Below, piece by piece: positions 60,401 to 63,379 of a DNA stretch of 64,000 nt. The position numbers were made by a program, and so were the translations under genes. The notes under the pieces are model-generated. The model did no database searches, was not told the origin of the DNA, and saw only the letters and a program-made list of their open reading frames with translations. Source of the stretch: Vombatus ursinus (Eukaryota > Chordata > Mammalia > Diprotodontia > Vombatidae); the NCBI RefSeq assembly GCF_900497805.2, contig NW_020954626.1, positions 3,522,039 to 3,586,038 of the forward strand, read 5' to 3'. The stretch's first letter is position 1, and each line of letters starts with the position of its first letter.

Positions 60401-60761
60401 TGGGTGTGAATAATAAATATGCAAAAATCATGTGAAGAGAACTATTTCTGCAACTAAAAACGTGGTCAGGTTTTCTTGTAGAGCTTGATTTGAACAATTA
60501 AATTTATAAAATGTGCCCAGCAAGGATGGAAGTGAATCCATGAAACAAAGTCAATCTGTATTCAGTTCTATTTAACTGAACATCAATATCGCAGCTTCTC
60601 CAAGTAACTTACCACCATTATGGTCATCTCTTCCTTGAGATCATCGTACCGCTCCTCTAGACGACTAAATTCATTCAGAAGGTTCTGGTACCTCAACCTT
60701 TCATCATTTAGATCAAGTTCTAACTGTTTTGTTTCCTCTATTAACTTCTTCTCCATGGTCT
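7747..60761 (-). CDS. MYO5A: Myosin-Va, C-terminal half (18 exons, partial gene)
   Basis: Processive actin-based motor that carries melanosomes, ER and secretory vesicles; this part is the tail that dimerises and binds cargo. Exons in transcript order: 60613-60761, 56758-56871, 53549-53692, 53213-53266, 46300-46527, 45072-45080, 43076-43176, 41317-41397, 39321-39519, 34850-34943, 28585-28731, 27637-27791, 20532-20621, 18310-18460, 12366-12648, 10391-10565, 8237-8317, 7747-7899. Together they make 2408 nt: a split first codon, 801 residues and TGA. Residues 1-390 of this segment are mostly heptad-rich coiled coil with alternative exons B (230-232) and D (about 266-293); 391-801 is the globular DIL-type tail. 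The sequence matches the remembered human tail nearly residue for residue, with the last residues GLGFIARV. I see no frameshift or internal stop. The start codon, motor and IQ motifs lie beyond the right edge. In human, MYO5C lies next downstream in the same orientation; it is not reached here. Confidence 0.96.
8237..8317 (-). CDS. MYO5A: MYO5A exon: globular tail, residues 725-751
   Basis: 27 codons: [20 protein letters not shown] and SFIRTIQ. Phase 0 at both ends; acceptor ttcttctag, donor cag|gtaagg. Separated from the terminal exon by a 337-nt intron with no recognisable repeat. Confidence 0.97.
8695..8830 (+). mobile_element. MIR SINE fragment
   Basis: Reads ggtatagtacaaagaacac, agacctagctttgaattcc, tctgccaca and tcctcatctgtaaaatgg, the 5' head and core of MIR. 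Intron of MYO5A. Confidence 0.65.
9025..9305 (-). mobile_element. CORE-SINE (MIR/Mar-type)
   Basis: Reverse-oriented core: tttatgaagcacctactatg, ggtactattattatccccg, aaaactgaggc, gtcacacagctattcag, and head complement agtgctctatgcactg. Diverged. Confidence 0.65.
9580..9700 (-). mobile_element. Degraded SINE fragment
   Basis: Retains gtgcacagtcacagagctag and ggccctctagccacc, the reverse complement of a SINE head. Short and diverged. Confidence 0.4.
9815..9960 (+). mobile_element. MIR 3' half
   Basis: Reads gataataataactagcact, ctacctcacagggttttttg and aaagtgcttcataatcatta, the 3' half of MIR. Confidence 0.55.
9966..10137 (-). mobile_element. hAT-like miniature element, copy 1
   Basis: Contains tattttaataactgcatttt, gtatgtattttattttatgc-like core, and attctgagaaggcatccata. 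Same internal order as the copies at 21935, 29208, 38521 and 43346. Ends are worn. Confidence 0.6.
10136..10252. repeat. (CA)n microsatellite with assembly gap
   Basis: More than 100 nt of CA repeat, broken by ten N at 10197-10206, so the true length is unknown. It lies in the MYO5A intron about 140 nt from exon 10391-10565. Confidence 0.95.
10391..10565 (-). CDS. MYO5A: MYO5A exon: globular tail, residues 666-724
   Basis: Completes Arg, then [40 protein letters not shown] and [28 protein letters not shown] is a strong class V tail signature. Acceptor tccacacag, donor cag|gtaaaa. The long interrupted (CA)n run lies about 140 nt downstream in the next intron. Confidence 0.97.
10625..12365. 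other. MYO5A intron, mostly unique
   Basis: About 1.75 kb between two globular-tail exons. Apart from short A/T runs I see no repeat or convincing open frame. Confidence 0.4.
12366..12648 (-). CDS. MYO5A: MYO5A exon: globular tail with regulatory Ser, residues 573-665
   Basis: Largest exon in the window. Starts in a split Val codon, then [40 protein letters not shown] and on to the end [15 protein letters not shown] plus two bases of Arg. The loop RKRTSS holds the serine reported as a CaMKII/Akt phosphorylation site that releases cargo. Acceptor cccaaatcag, donor ag|gtaagc. Confidence 0.96.
12860..13095 (-). mobile_element. CORE-SINE (MIR-type)
   Basis: Reads tatagcactttagagtctgg, cattatttcatttgatcctc-like core, caaatgaggaaactgaagc, tctcacagctagtgaatgtc and agcactctatccactgcacc, all in reverse orientation. 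Confidence 0.7.
13440..13545 (+). mobile_element. L2 3' end fragment
   Basis: Retains tctttgtatttctagtagc, acatagtaggcacttcataa; the L2 terminal motif in diverged form. Confidence 0.5.
13690..13800 (+). mobile_element. MIR 3' fragment
   Basis: Reads gatgttatgaggaccaaatc and tgtgcatagtaagtgtaa, then an ATT-rich tail. Confidence 0.4.
14420..14850 (+). mobile_element. MIR SINE split by a younger SINE
   Basis: The head (aaagaatattagacttggaa, ctgacttcagacacttgc, gaaaagtggagatgatgata) ends at about 14552. The 3' half (tcatagagttgttgtgagaa, gagaaagtgctatatgagca) resumes at about 14770. The insert between them is the reverse-oriented SINE at 14554-14765. Confidence 0.65.
14554..14765 (-). mobile_element. 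Marsupial CORE-SINE with RTE-like 3' end (Mar1 type)
   Basis: Reverse-oriented: ttgttgttgagttgttcaat, cttcacgaccccac, catttccttctccaatgg, agtgacttgccccggtcaca and agtgctctatccactgatcc. The ttcagtc...gaccccat end resembles the RTE/BovB 3' end used for mobilisation by marsupial SINEs. Inserted into a MIR. Confidence 0.75.
14851..15998. other. MYO5A intron, mostly unique
   Basis: No repeat recognised. The 69-residue open frame at 15805-16014 has no recognisable features. Confidence 0.35.
16000..16212 (-). mobile_element. Marsupial CORE-SINE with RTE-like 3' end (Mar1 type)
   Basis: Reads ttgttgttgtttgattgttt, tctgactcttgaccctattt, ggtttgccatttccttctcc, gtcacacagctactaagtgt and ctgaggccagatttgaattc in reverse orientation. 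Confidence 0.8.
17090..17285 (-). mobile_element. SINE inside L2
   Basis: Reads agggcctctaaagaggccat, aaggaaactaaaactcagcg, aattaagtgacttgaccaga, and attccaagtccagcaca in reverse orientation. Diverged, so it is the older of the two insertions. Confidence 0.6.
17361..17507 (-). mobile_element. tRNA-headed marsupial SINE inside L2
   Basis: T-run, then ctgacctgcccagggtcacg, agatttgaactcagaaagat, agctctatcctgtgcgacac and ctagctgcccc. Flanked by target-site copies tctgttgagct (17350-17360) and tctgtttagct (17509-17519), 10 of 11 identical. Confidence 0.85.
18310..18460 (-). CDS. MYO5A: MYO5A exon: globular tail, residues 522-572
   Basis: Encodes [40 protein letters not shown] and [10 protein letters not shown] plus one base of a Val codon. 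HNTPRQ carries Pro where I recall Ser in human (HNTSRQ). Acceptor tacaatttag, donor g|gtaaga. Confidence 0.96.
18560..18830 (+). mobile_element. L2 LINE fragment
   Basis: Reads actgcaacagcattttagtt, agtctccctgtactggggcc, cttactgcctactggatgaa and agccagggctctttgtcacc: the L2 ORF2 C-terminal region, without the 3' terminus. Confidence 0.6.
18831..20172. other. MYO5A intron, mostly unique
   Basis: About 1.3 kb AT-rich. I see no repeat with confidence. Short open frames here have no protein-like pattern. Confidence 0.35.
20185..20346 (-). mobile_element. Young tRNA-headed marsupial SINE with perfect target duplication
   Basis: T-rich tail, then gacttgcccaggatcacaca, gatttgaactcaggtcctcc, agtgctctatccactgtacc, ending cgctgtccc. 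Flanked by ctatgctgcctc at 20173-20184 and 20347-20358, 12 of 12 identical. Confidence 0.92.
20532..20621 (-). CDS. MYO5A: MYO5A exon: globular tail, residues 492-521
   Basis: 30 codons: [20 protein letters not shown] and [26 protein letters not shown] is the conserved core signature of class V myosin tails. Phase 0 at both ends; acceptor ctatttcag, donor gag|gtgaga. Confidence 0.96.
21935..22109 (+). mobile_element. hAT-like miniature element, copy 2
   Basis: Starts caggggtttttaaccc, then ggcagtctggtgaagcctgc, taaaatgcataggattacaa and ends gttaaggaccctta. Flanks gtctaggt and gtctattg share their first five of eight bases, as expected of a worn 8-bp target duplication. Inserted in the L1. 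Confidence 0.75.
24955..25110 (-). mobile_element. Young tRNA-headed marsupial SINE with perfect target duplication
   Basis: T-run, aggcaattggggttaagtga, cttgcccagtgtcacacagc, gatttgaactcaggtcctcc and ttagctgcccc. Flanked by ctcctgtctttgctttt at 24938-24954 and 25111-25127, 17 of 17 identical. Inserted in the L1. Confidence 0.93.
25461..25695 (-). mobile_element. Marsupial CORE-SINE with RTE-like 3' end (Mar1 type)
   Basis: ttgttgttgttcagtcatgt, gactcttcatgaccccattt, gtgatttgccattcccttct, gtcacacagttaataagttt, ending tagcttcccc. Flanked by ctaatagat at 25452-25460 and 25696-25704. Inserted in the L1. Confidence 0.9.
27125..27345 (-). mobile_element. MIR SINE
   Basis: Reads cccatattaagatcaggaaa, ctgaggcacagagaaattaa, gtcacggagctaacatcaga and ccaggccagtgatttttcta in reverse orientation. 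Confidence 0.65.
27637..27791 (-). CDS. MYO5A: MYO5A exon: globular tail, residues 440-491
   Basis: A split codon G|AC gives Asp (Glu in human from memory), then [40 protein letters not shown] and [11 protein letters not shown]. This starts the DIL-type helical core of the cargo-binding tail. Acceptor ttcttctag, donor aag|gtcagt. Confidence 0.95.
27800..28534. other. MYO5A intron, nothing recognised
   Basis: The 793-nt GC-AG intron between exons 28585-28731 and 27637-27791. No repeat or open frame worth naming. Confidence 0.4.
28585..28731 (-). CDS. MYO5A: MYO5A exon: start of globular tail, residues 391-439
   Basis: Begins (G)TG then [48 protein letters not shown] and one base of the next codon. 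This is the opening of the globular cargo-binding tail. Acceptor ctcctaaag. The donor is non-canonical: ctg g|gcaagt, a GC donor with otherwise perfect consensus, in plus-strand coordinates 28583-28584. Confidence 0.95.
28935..29165 (+). repeat. Interspersed marsupial repeat, family not recognised
   Basis: tttttccccaattacatgtt, tgagttccaaattctatccc, agacagcaagcaatctgata, then catttccatattagtcattt. I recall near-identical text in many marsupial loci but cannot name the family; an L1-derived piece is possible. Confidence 0.5.
29208..29350 (-). mobile_element. hAT-like miniature element, copy 3
   Basis: aaaattttgatagctatact, aattggtttccttcataatc, attattctgagaagtccaca and gaaaggggtccataacac. Reverse orientation relative to copy 2; left end worn. 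Confidence 0.65.
29715..29895 (-). mobile_element. MIR-type SINE
   Basis: caactcattttatagacaag, gaaacccagacccagagaga, agtgacttgcccagggtcac, and a diverged head. Reverse orientation. Confidence 0.65.
29950..30093 (+). mobile_element. Young tRNA-headed marsupial SINE
   Basis: ggagcagctaggtggaacag, gatagagcatcagccctgga, gacctgagttcaaatcagcc, tgactttgggcaagtcattt and an A-rich tail. Flanked by aaatctctaa at 29940-29949 and 30094-30103, 10 of 10. Confidence 0.92.
30104..31179. other. MYO5A intron, nothing recognised
   Basis: AT-rich unique-looking sequence in the large intron between exons 34850-34943 and 28585-28731. Confidence 0.35.
31180..31325 (+). mobile_element. MIR fragment
   Basis: gttagaagacctagatttta, ggcattggacaagtaacttc, then tgtccattccagccctaaaa. 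Diverged. Confidence 0.45.
31430..31550 (+). mobile_element. MIR fragment
   Basis: cagtagaaagaagacttggg, ctgccacttactacctgtgt, gatctcagtatttttaacta. MIR head and core. Confidence 0.6.
31560..31790 (-). mobile_element. L1 fragment
   Basis: Plus strand reads tgcagaaaggaccttttcca, ctttggagtataggcctagc, gtggatcaaagggcacacac and aaattgttttccagcatg: reverse complement of the L1 region that also opens this window. Confidence 0.65.
32655..32830 (-). mobile_element. MIR SINE
   Basis: agctctgtgaaggatatagt, ttaaagaaactgaggctcag, ggttactcagctggtaaatg and agaacccaagttct. Reverse orientation. Confidence 0.6.
33430..33625 (+). mobile_element. MIR SINE
   Basis: cctacctgtgtgaccttggg, tctcatctgcaaaagagaca, tcacagggctgttgtgagaa, agtgctatataaatgtgag. 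Confidence 0.7.
34125..34345 (+). mobile_element. MIR SINE
   Basis: gttaggagtccaaggtttaa, gtgtaggcaagtcatttaac, catagggttttctgagaaaa and attacacaaatatgagttat. Confidence 0.6.
34372..34616 (-). mobile_element. Marsupial CORE-SINE with RTE-like 3' end (Mar1 type)
   Basis: tttcagttgtgttcaattat, ctgtgaccccatttggggtt, tggtttgccatttccttctc, agtgacttgccctgggtcac, agtgctctatccactatgtc, then gttgcccc. Full-length. Confidence 0.88.
34850..34943 (-). CDS. MYO5A: MYO5A exon: end of coiled coil, residues 360-390
   Basis: Encodes [20 protein letters not shown] and [11 protein letters not shown] plus the first base of a Val codon. Basic, Lys/Arg-rich end of the coiled coil leading into the globular tail. 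Acceptor gatcattag, donor g|gtatta. In other mammals the melanocyte exon F is spliced between this exon and the next; I could not recognise it here (see findings). Confidence 0.95.
34944..38245. other. MYO5A intron, mostly unique
   Basis: 3.3 kb. Contains the short tandem cttataccttatacctttct near 35938-35968 and a (CA)n tract near 37391-37410. A somewhat GC-richer part at 36050-36370 has no CpG clustering. Open frames on both strands at 36194-36535 and 37501-37817 look like chance. Confidence 0.35.
37373..37410. repeat. TG/CA simple repeat
   Basis: tatatgtgtgtgtacattta followed by cacacacacacacacacaaa: a short self-complementary TG/CA pair. Confidence 0.75.
38246..38394 (+). mobile_element. 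tRNA-headed marsupial SINE
   Basis: ggggcagctaggtagcgcag, cagccctggagttagcagaa, tgactctgggcaagtcattt, aaccccaattgcctcgcc and an A12 tail. No clear target duplication found. Confidence 0.9.
38521..38687 (+). mobile_element. hAT-like miniature element, copy 4
   Basis: atggactcctttgacagtct, tataaaatacatgggatcac, gaaatacagttatcaaaata, agaccccatgttaagaacat. Left terminus worn. Confidence 0.7.
39321..39519 (-). CDS. MYO5A: MYO5A exon: distal coiled coil, residues 294-359
   Basis: 66 codons beginning [20 protein letters not shown], then [20 protein letters not shown] and on to the stretch ending ITRLTNENL. Strong coiled-coil heptads with a Pro-Pro interruption ([10 protein letters not shown]). Acceptor ctatatag, donor ttg|gtaagg. 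The last coiled-coil block before the globular tail begins here. Confidence 0.95.
39520..41316. other. MYO5A intron upstream of exon 39321-39519
   Basis: AT-rich, unique-looking. A G-rich purine run at 39617-39640 on the plus strand is the only distinctive part. Confidence 0.4.
41317..41397 (-). CDS. MYO5A: MYO5A alternative exon D (27 codons)
   Basis: 81 nt, entered and left inside an Arg codon, so it is a frame-neutral cassette. It reads [28 protein letters not shown]. Its second half matches human exon D from memory ([21 protein letters not shown]); the first residues PFPMDC replace human SSALDY. Exon D is left out of brain isoforms and has been tied to Rab8/Rab10 binding. The acceptor (catttggcttggaag) is weak for a constitutive exon and the donor is ag|gttatg, in keeping with regulated use. 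Confidence 0.88.
41398..42390. other. MYO5A intron, mostly unique
   Basis: No repeat recognised. Holds a 9-bp perfect hairpin at 42072-42101 (see findings). Confidence 0.4.
42391..42448. repeat. (AC)n microsatellite
   Basis: Uninterrupted acacac run of about 42 nt, then degenerating to tctcacactcacac. Confidence 0.95.
42835..42912 (+). mobile_element. L2 3' terminus
   Basis: gtatcctcagcacctagcag, agtacctgtcacatagtatg, tacttaataaatgcttgctg: L2 end. Confidence 0.6.
43076..43176 (-). CDS. MYO5A: MYO5A exon: dynein light chain site, residues 233-265
   Basis: Encodes [20 protein letters not shown] and [13 protein letters not shown] plus two bases of an Arg codon. The N-terminal NTMTDST, preceded by K from exon B or from QPK, is the known DYNLL1/2 (LC8) binding stretch of myosin-Va. 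The rest returns to coiled coil. Acceptor tgcatcag, donor ag|gttggt. Its split Arg codon (AG|A) is shared by exon D and by the exon after it, which allows exon D to be skipped in frame. Confidence 0.95.
43346..43526 (+). mobile_element. hAT-like miniature element, copy 5
   Basis: ctaggggtttttcacctttt, ggcagtctggtatagcctat, aaaatacataggattacaaa, catggaccccaggctaagaa, ctcttg. The best preserved of the five copies. Confidence 0.8.
43527..45071. other. MYO5A intron between exon B and the DYNLL-site exon
   Basis: 43600-44100 is pyrimidine-rich and carries a 162-codon plus-strand open frame (43502-43990) without a recognisable domain, probably an unrecognised old repeat. The rest looks unique. Confidence 0.35.
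45072..45080 (-). CDS. MYO5A: MYO5A alternative microexon B (9 nt, residues EDK)
   Basis: Nine nucleotides, GAGGACAAG, between a clean acceptor (tgatttccag) and donor (gtaaag). Inserted between QPK and NTMTDS it gives QPK-EDK-NTMTDS, the position of the brain exon B, which is DDK in human and mouse. Exon B is known to govern binding of dynein light chain DYNLL to the neighbouring motif. It is phase 0, so inclusion is optional. Placement rests on splice sites, phase, position between flanking exons and the D-K match; the Asp-to-Glu change is what I read. Confidence 0.85.
45081..46299. other. MYO5A intron upstream of microexon B
   Basis: 1.2 kb. A short old repeat fragment (tttatcaagcacttcctatg, tcaaggagcttacaatc) sits at about 45705-45782; the rest is unique-looking. 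Confidence 0.4.
46300..46527 (-). CDS. MYO5A: MYO5A exon: coiled coil, residues 154-229
   Basis: 76 codons from [20 protein letters not shown] through the short Ala/Pro-rich break [13 protein letters not shown] to the coiled coil ending SQKEAIQPK. Acceptor ttttatgtag, donor aag|gtaagt. The terminal QPK stands just before the alternative microexon B, so the donor joins either microexon B or the next exon in the same phase. Only Gly for Ser (EKGAPEV) stands out against human from memory. Confidence 0.95.
47540..48460 (+). mobile_element. CR1/L3-type LINE, 3' part
   Basis: Wording of the CR1/L3 reverse transcriptase end: ggaatctgtgcatggcttgg, tgctgtttaatattattacc, atcaaatgtgcagaggatac, gggtttttagtggactgcaa, gaagggcagcctggatggtg and aggttttcaagtaaaggctg. 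5'-truncated and full of small indels; ancient. Confidence 0.75.
48461..50449. other. MYO5A intron, mostly unique
   Basis: Contains an (AC)n run at 48708-48741 and an alternating TA/TG/CA tract at about 49218-49300. Nothing else recognised. Confidence 0.4.
48708..48741. repeat. (AC)n microsatellite
   Basis: acacacacacacacacacac with a CpG-containing break (cacgctcacacac). Confidence 0.9.
50450..53150 (+). mobile_element. L2 LINE, about 2.7 kb
   Basis: Endonuclease-domain remnants: LTETWLP at about 50590 and LGDFNIP at about 50877, then LDLAITH at about 51000. The C-terminal ORF2 and 3' end follow: actattacaataacctttca, gctccctattgcctccagca, aatgctctgcctcctcccct, cacttaataaatgcttgtta. Many stops. 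Ends about 60 nt before exon 53213-53266. Confidence 0.75.
53213..53266 (-). CDS. MYO5A: MYO5A exon: coiled coil, residues 136-153
   Basis: An 18-codon exon reading [18 protein letters not shown]. Acceptor ttctcctag, donor aag|gtaatt. Phase 0 at both ends, so skipping it would keep the frame, though I know of no such isoform. The tail of the L2 element at 50450-53150 lies about 60 nt downstream of its donor. Confidence 0.95.
53549..53692 (-). CDS. MYO5A: MYO5A exon: coiled coil, residues 88-135
   Basis: Starts [20 protein letters not shown] and ends [10 protein letters not shown]. Phase 0 at both ends, 48 codons; acceptor tggtatag, donor aag|gtaccc (a weaker donor than its neighbours). Begins the next coiled-coil block. 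The following intron is only 282 nt, the shortest but one in the window. Confidence 0.95.
53860..54060 (+). repeat. Old mammalian repeat, family not named
   Basis: aagtgctcactatttacaaa, gcactgggctagcacagtgg, cctccaggagcttatagtct, agcagcctttgaggtgagct. The same order of motifs occurs at 56240-56345 and 60840-61560. Confidence 0.5.
54495..54735 (-). mobile_element. CORE-SINE (MIR/Mar type)
   Basis: caatgcactttacaaatatt, gtgctattactattcccatt, catatgaggaaaatgaggta, agacttgcccagggtaccat, ctgctccacctagctgcc. Reverse orientation. Confidence 0.7.
55009..55177 (+). mobile_element. Young tRNA-headed marsupial SINE with perfect target duplication
   Basis: ggggcagctaggtggcacag, gatagagcaccagccctgaa, tgaccctgggcaagtcactt, aaccccattgcctaac and an A/C-rich tail. 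Flanked by agagaggcaggg at 54997-55008 and 55178-55189, 12 of 12. Confidence 0.94.
55190..56239. other. MYO5A intron, unique-looking
   Basis: AT-rich; no repeat or open frame recognised. Confidence 0.35.
56240..56345 (+). repeat. Old mammalian repeat, family not named
   Basis: atgctaagtgcctacaatat, gccaggcactgcggcaagta, cagaggatacaaagaaaggt: start of the repeat seen also at 53860 and 60840. Confidence 0.55.
56395..56600 (+). mobile_element. MIR SINE
   Basis: ggtatagtggaaagagtact, ctgggtctcagtttcatctt, ctacctacctcacgaggtta, then taatttgtaaaccttgtaat. Lies about 160 nt from exon 56758-56871. Confidence 0.7.
56758..56871 (-). CDS. MYO5A: MYO5A exon: Ser/Thr-rich hinge, residues 50-87
   Basis: Encodes [20 protein letters not shown] and then [18 protein letters not shown], a serine- and acid-rich, probably unstructured break between coiled-coil segments. 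114 nt, phase 0 at both ends; acceptor atttcag, donor gag|gtgagt. The end ([12 protein letters not shown] against human IAEMEDIPSRTE from memory) is the more variable part, as expected of a linker. Confidence 0.95.
56955..57212 (+). mobile_element. Full-length CORE-SINE (MIR type)
   Basis: agctaggtggtacaatggta, gcctggagtcagtctgagtt, tgtgtgatcctggacaagtc, attggggataataatagcaa, gtttgttgaaaggattaaat, tgcctggcacaaaataagta. Head to tail complete; its upstream end lies about 80 nt from exon 56758-56871. Confidence 0.8.
57213..57243. repeat. (ATT)n microsatellite
   Basis: atcattattattattattat, grown from the tail of the SINE before it. Confidence 0.9.
57975..58100 (+). mobile_element. MIR fragment
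   Basis: gtgtcagaaagaacacttga, gggaagcaggattctattgc, caagtcacctcacctctcca. Confidence 0.6.
58125..59410 (+). mobile_element. L2 LINE split by a MIR
   Basis: ORF2-like sequence at about 58125-58690 and again from about 58905 to 59410 with the 3' end (aactcagggatcaattcctc, atgatgccttccccttatac, ttgtgtccctggtaatgaat). The MIR at 58693-58900 interrupts it. Confidence 0.6.
58693..58900 (+). mobile_element. MIR SINE inserted in L2
   Basis: gatctgggttctaatcctac, ctagctgtgatcttgggcac, cacctcacagggttgttgta, aggatcaaatgagataatgc, ataaacgctagctattt. Nearly full length. Confidence 0.8.
59411..60612. other. MYO5A intron, mostly unique
   Basis: A short MIR piece at about 59520-59595 (caaacctcaaagtgctttat); the rest shows nothing recognisable. 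Confidence 0.35.
60613..60761 (-). CDS. MYO5A: MYO5A exon: coiled coil, segment residues 1-49
   Basis: Phase-2 start (AG completes a Glu codon), then [20 protein letters not shown] and onward to EEMTIMV. Strongly charged heptad-repeat coiled coil. Acceptor is cttgtcag; donor is gtg|gtaagt. It differs from the human exon as I remember it by conservative changes only (Ile for Val, Ile for Leu). It is the most upstream exon in the window; no earlier exon is visible between 60762 and 64000. Confidence 0.95.
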
Positions 60762-60839
60762 CTGACAAGTAAAATGCAAGAAAAAGCTTAGAAAAGATAG
60801 ATCATTAGCATATACCAAAGAATCCAACTTAATCCAAAA

Positions 60840-61560
60840 AGCATTTGTTAAGGTAGGCTCTGGGGCTTCAATAACACAACAAAAAATAACTCCTGCCCTC
60901 CAGGAATTTACATTCTACTTGGAGGTGGGTGAAAAGAATGTCACACGCAGACAAATAGGTGAGTATGTGTATACACATTCTGTTCCCCAAATCATCCTTG
61001 ATGTGTATGATATCTAAGAAGAACATGAAGAGAACACTAACAACTCAAAGGCTTCCTACTGAAGATAGAACACTGAGTTGAGCCTTAAGGAAGCTAGGGC
61101 TTGGCTTCTTAAAGGTAAGAAATGGGGAATGGCAGTCACATGCTAAAGCATATTGATGGAAGCTAGAGTGTTGAGTTTAAGGAAAAAGCAGGTAGACCAG
61201 TTTTCCTGGAATGGAAGTTAAATGAGGTAATCTTGGAAAAGCAGCCTTGGATTCCGATTGTAATGGGCTTTAAATCTTAAACCAAGTAGGCTGGTGGGAA
61301 TAGGGAACCACTGAAGGTTCTTAAACAGGAGAATGACATGATCAGACTTGTGTTTTAGGAAAATTATCTTGGCAGCTGTGTAAAGGATAAATTGGGAGGA
61401 GGAAGACTAGAAACAAGAATTAATTAGGAAGTTGCTGTGGTGATGAGAATCTGAAGTAGGTGGTTATGGGATGAATAGAAGGAAGGAGACAGATGCAAGA
61501 GATATTGTAGAAGTAAAATGGATAAGTCTTGGCAACTGGGAGGTGTATATACACACAGGT
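60840..61560 (+). repeat. Old mammalian repeat, longest copy, family not named
   Basis: cctgccctccaggaatttac, gagttgagccttaaggaagc, gcaggtagaccagttttcct, aatgggctttaaatcttaaa, gaatgacatgatcagacttg, aaaattatcttggcagctgt. I recall this text in many mammals but cannot name it with confidence. Confidence 0.55.
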
Positions 61561-62258
61561 ACTTATTTCTTCTTTTCTAAAAGAAAAGCAATTCCATTAT
61601 TAAAGATATTCATTAAATCTAAAAGATAAAGGCATCTTTGATGCAGGAATATTGTAACAAACATAGTCAGAGTAAAAAAAATCTCATTATGATAAAGGAA
61701 AATGAAATAATTTCATTTCATGAATGAAAAGACATCAATAACTTCACACTCCCGTGTGAAGTATGATAAATATAAAATTCCTGATAAAGTCTTTTTCTTA
61801 CTGTTTTTATGTAGTGCCTAAAGAGTAGTAATCTCATTATGGCATTTGTCTTTTTAAAAATCTATTCTAATACTGGTTAAAATACTCTTAAAAAGGGGGA
61901 ATGTTTCTCAGATCTCTCTTGAAGTCTTTTTATGTCACTCATATTCAGTAGAGTTTATTTTACCTCAATTTAACAGTCTTCACCTCTGACGATAGCTTCT
62001 CCCATACTCTTACCTTCCTATTATTTTCCCATTCCTGACCTCTGTAATCCCTTTCTCTTCACTTCTTAAATTCCTTTTCTTGAATTGCTGAATGCATGGG
62101 AGAAAATTGCAGAACCAACAAGTTCTGGTTGGAGTAGAGGAAAAGACATCAATTCCTTTGTTCATACCTCAAATTAGCCATTTGATACCTTCATCTCTCT
62201 AAACTTCCATTTTCTCTTAACTCTAAGGCCATGATTTTCTACTCCCAGGTCACTTTTT

Positions 62259-62578
62259 TTTTTTTGGTGAGGCAAATGAGGTTAAGTGACTTGCCCAGGG
62301 TCACACAGCTAGTAAGTGTCAAGTGTCTGAGGCCAGATTTTGAACTCAGGTCCTCCTAACTCCAAGGCTGGAGCTCTATCCACTGCACCACCTAGCTGCC
62401 CCAAAGGATCCATTCTTTTTTTTTTTTTTTTCCCATTTTTAGGCAATTGGGGTTAAGTGATTTGCCCAGGGTCACACAGCTAGTAACTGTCAAGTGTTTG
62501 GTCTGAGGGCAGATTTGAACTCAGGTCCTCCTGACTTCAGGGCCAGTGCTCTATCCACTGCACTACCTAGCTGTCCCC
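62259..62578 (-). mobile_element. Composite of two tRNA-headed SINEs in one target duplication
   Basis: Two reverse-oriented SINE copies (62259-62402 and 62416-62578), each with its own T-run, separated by aaaggatccattc (62403-62415). The pair is flanked once by ctcccaggtcacttttt (62242-62258 and 62579-62595, 17 of 17). No duplication flanks either unit alone. Confidence 0.88.
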
Positions 62579-62764
62579 CTCCCAGGTCACTTTTTGACAG
62601 CTTTGTCAGCCCACCTAGACCAAGGGCCACCCACACCTTTTATCTGTAATACTTGAGGGAGGGGGTTTGGCCCAGTTCTGGTTTGGTGACTACTTCACTT
62701 GGGCCACAACTGTAGGCCTCAGCCATGCTTCACTTTACTCCCTAGTCTTTGGCAATCTCTATAG

Positions 62765-63247
62765 CAGGCCTGCACAACATATGCAGCCCGTGGGCTGCTT
62801 GCAACCCACCAAAGGATTTTGGGCAGTCCACAAAAAATGTAGAGGACATAAAAGAAAGTAAAGATGTAACAAGTGCTTTTGTCCATGCCTGGCTTAACCT
62901 GCCTTTCACCAGTCACTATTGTGCCTGTCATGTAACTTGGCAGGTGGGCTACTGCTATGCACTCTCTCCTGTTTGTCACATGATCCGTGGCAACCAACTA
63001 TTGTCAGTCTGTCTCTAGTTTGAGAGAAGTGATTTCATGATAAATAAAAATCTTAAGTAATAAATGTAATTAATTGATATTAATTAAAATTTTCCTTTTT
63101 CAAATATGGTTTACTTGCAAAATAGTTTAATTATTAATTATACCTTTATTTGGAAAATGAGCCATTAAAAATCTATCATCTGTGGCCTGAAGAAGTTTCA
63201 CCTATTTTAATTTTGGCCCCTACCTACTGCCAAGATGTGCAGGTCTG
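62765..63247. mobile_element. Nonautonomous hAT-type DNA transposon
   Basis: Inverted ends caggcctgcacaac (62765-62778) and cagacctgcacatc (reverse complement of 63234-63247), with subterminal gcagcccgtgggctgc and ttttggccc. Flanks ctctatag (62757-62764) and ctcttcag (63248-63255) agree at 6 of 8 bases, the duplication length of hAT elements. No transposase frame remains. Confidence 0.8.
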
Positions 63248-63379
63248 CTCTTCAGTTTTCTTGCCACCGTGCACTTACCTTCTCCTACTCCCCACCCCAC
63301 CTCTATCCTTATCTCCCCAGTTCTGGAACCAAGATCAAATCAGCTCCGGCCATCACCCCCCAACACAGATTGGCTCCCC

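Noticed and set aside
62259-62578. tRNA-like heads of the SINEs as possible tRNA genes
   Set aside because: Only the degenerate promoter-bearing head is present; there is no complete cloverleaf or anticodon stem that would make a functional tRNA.
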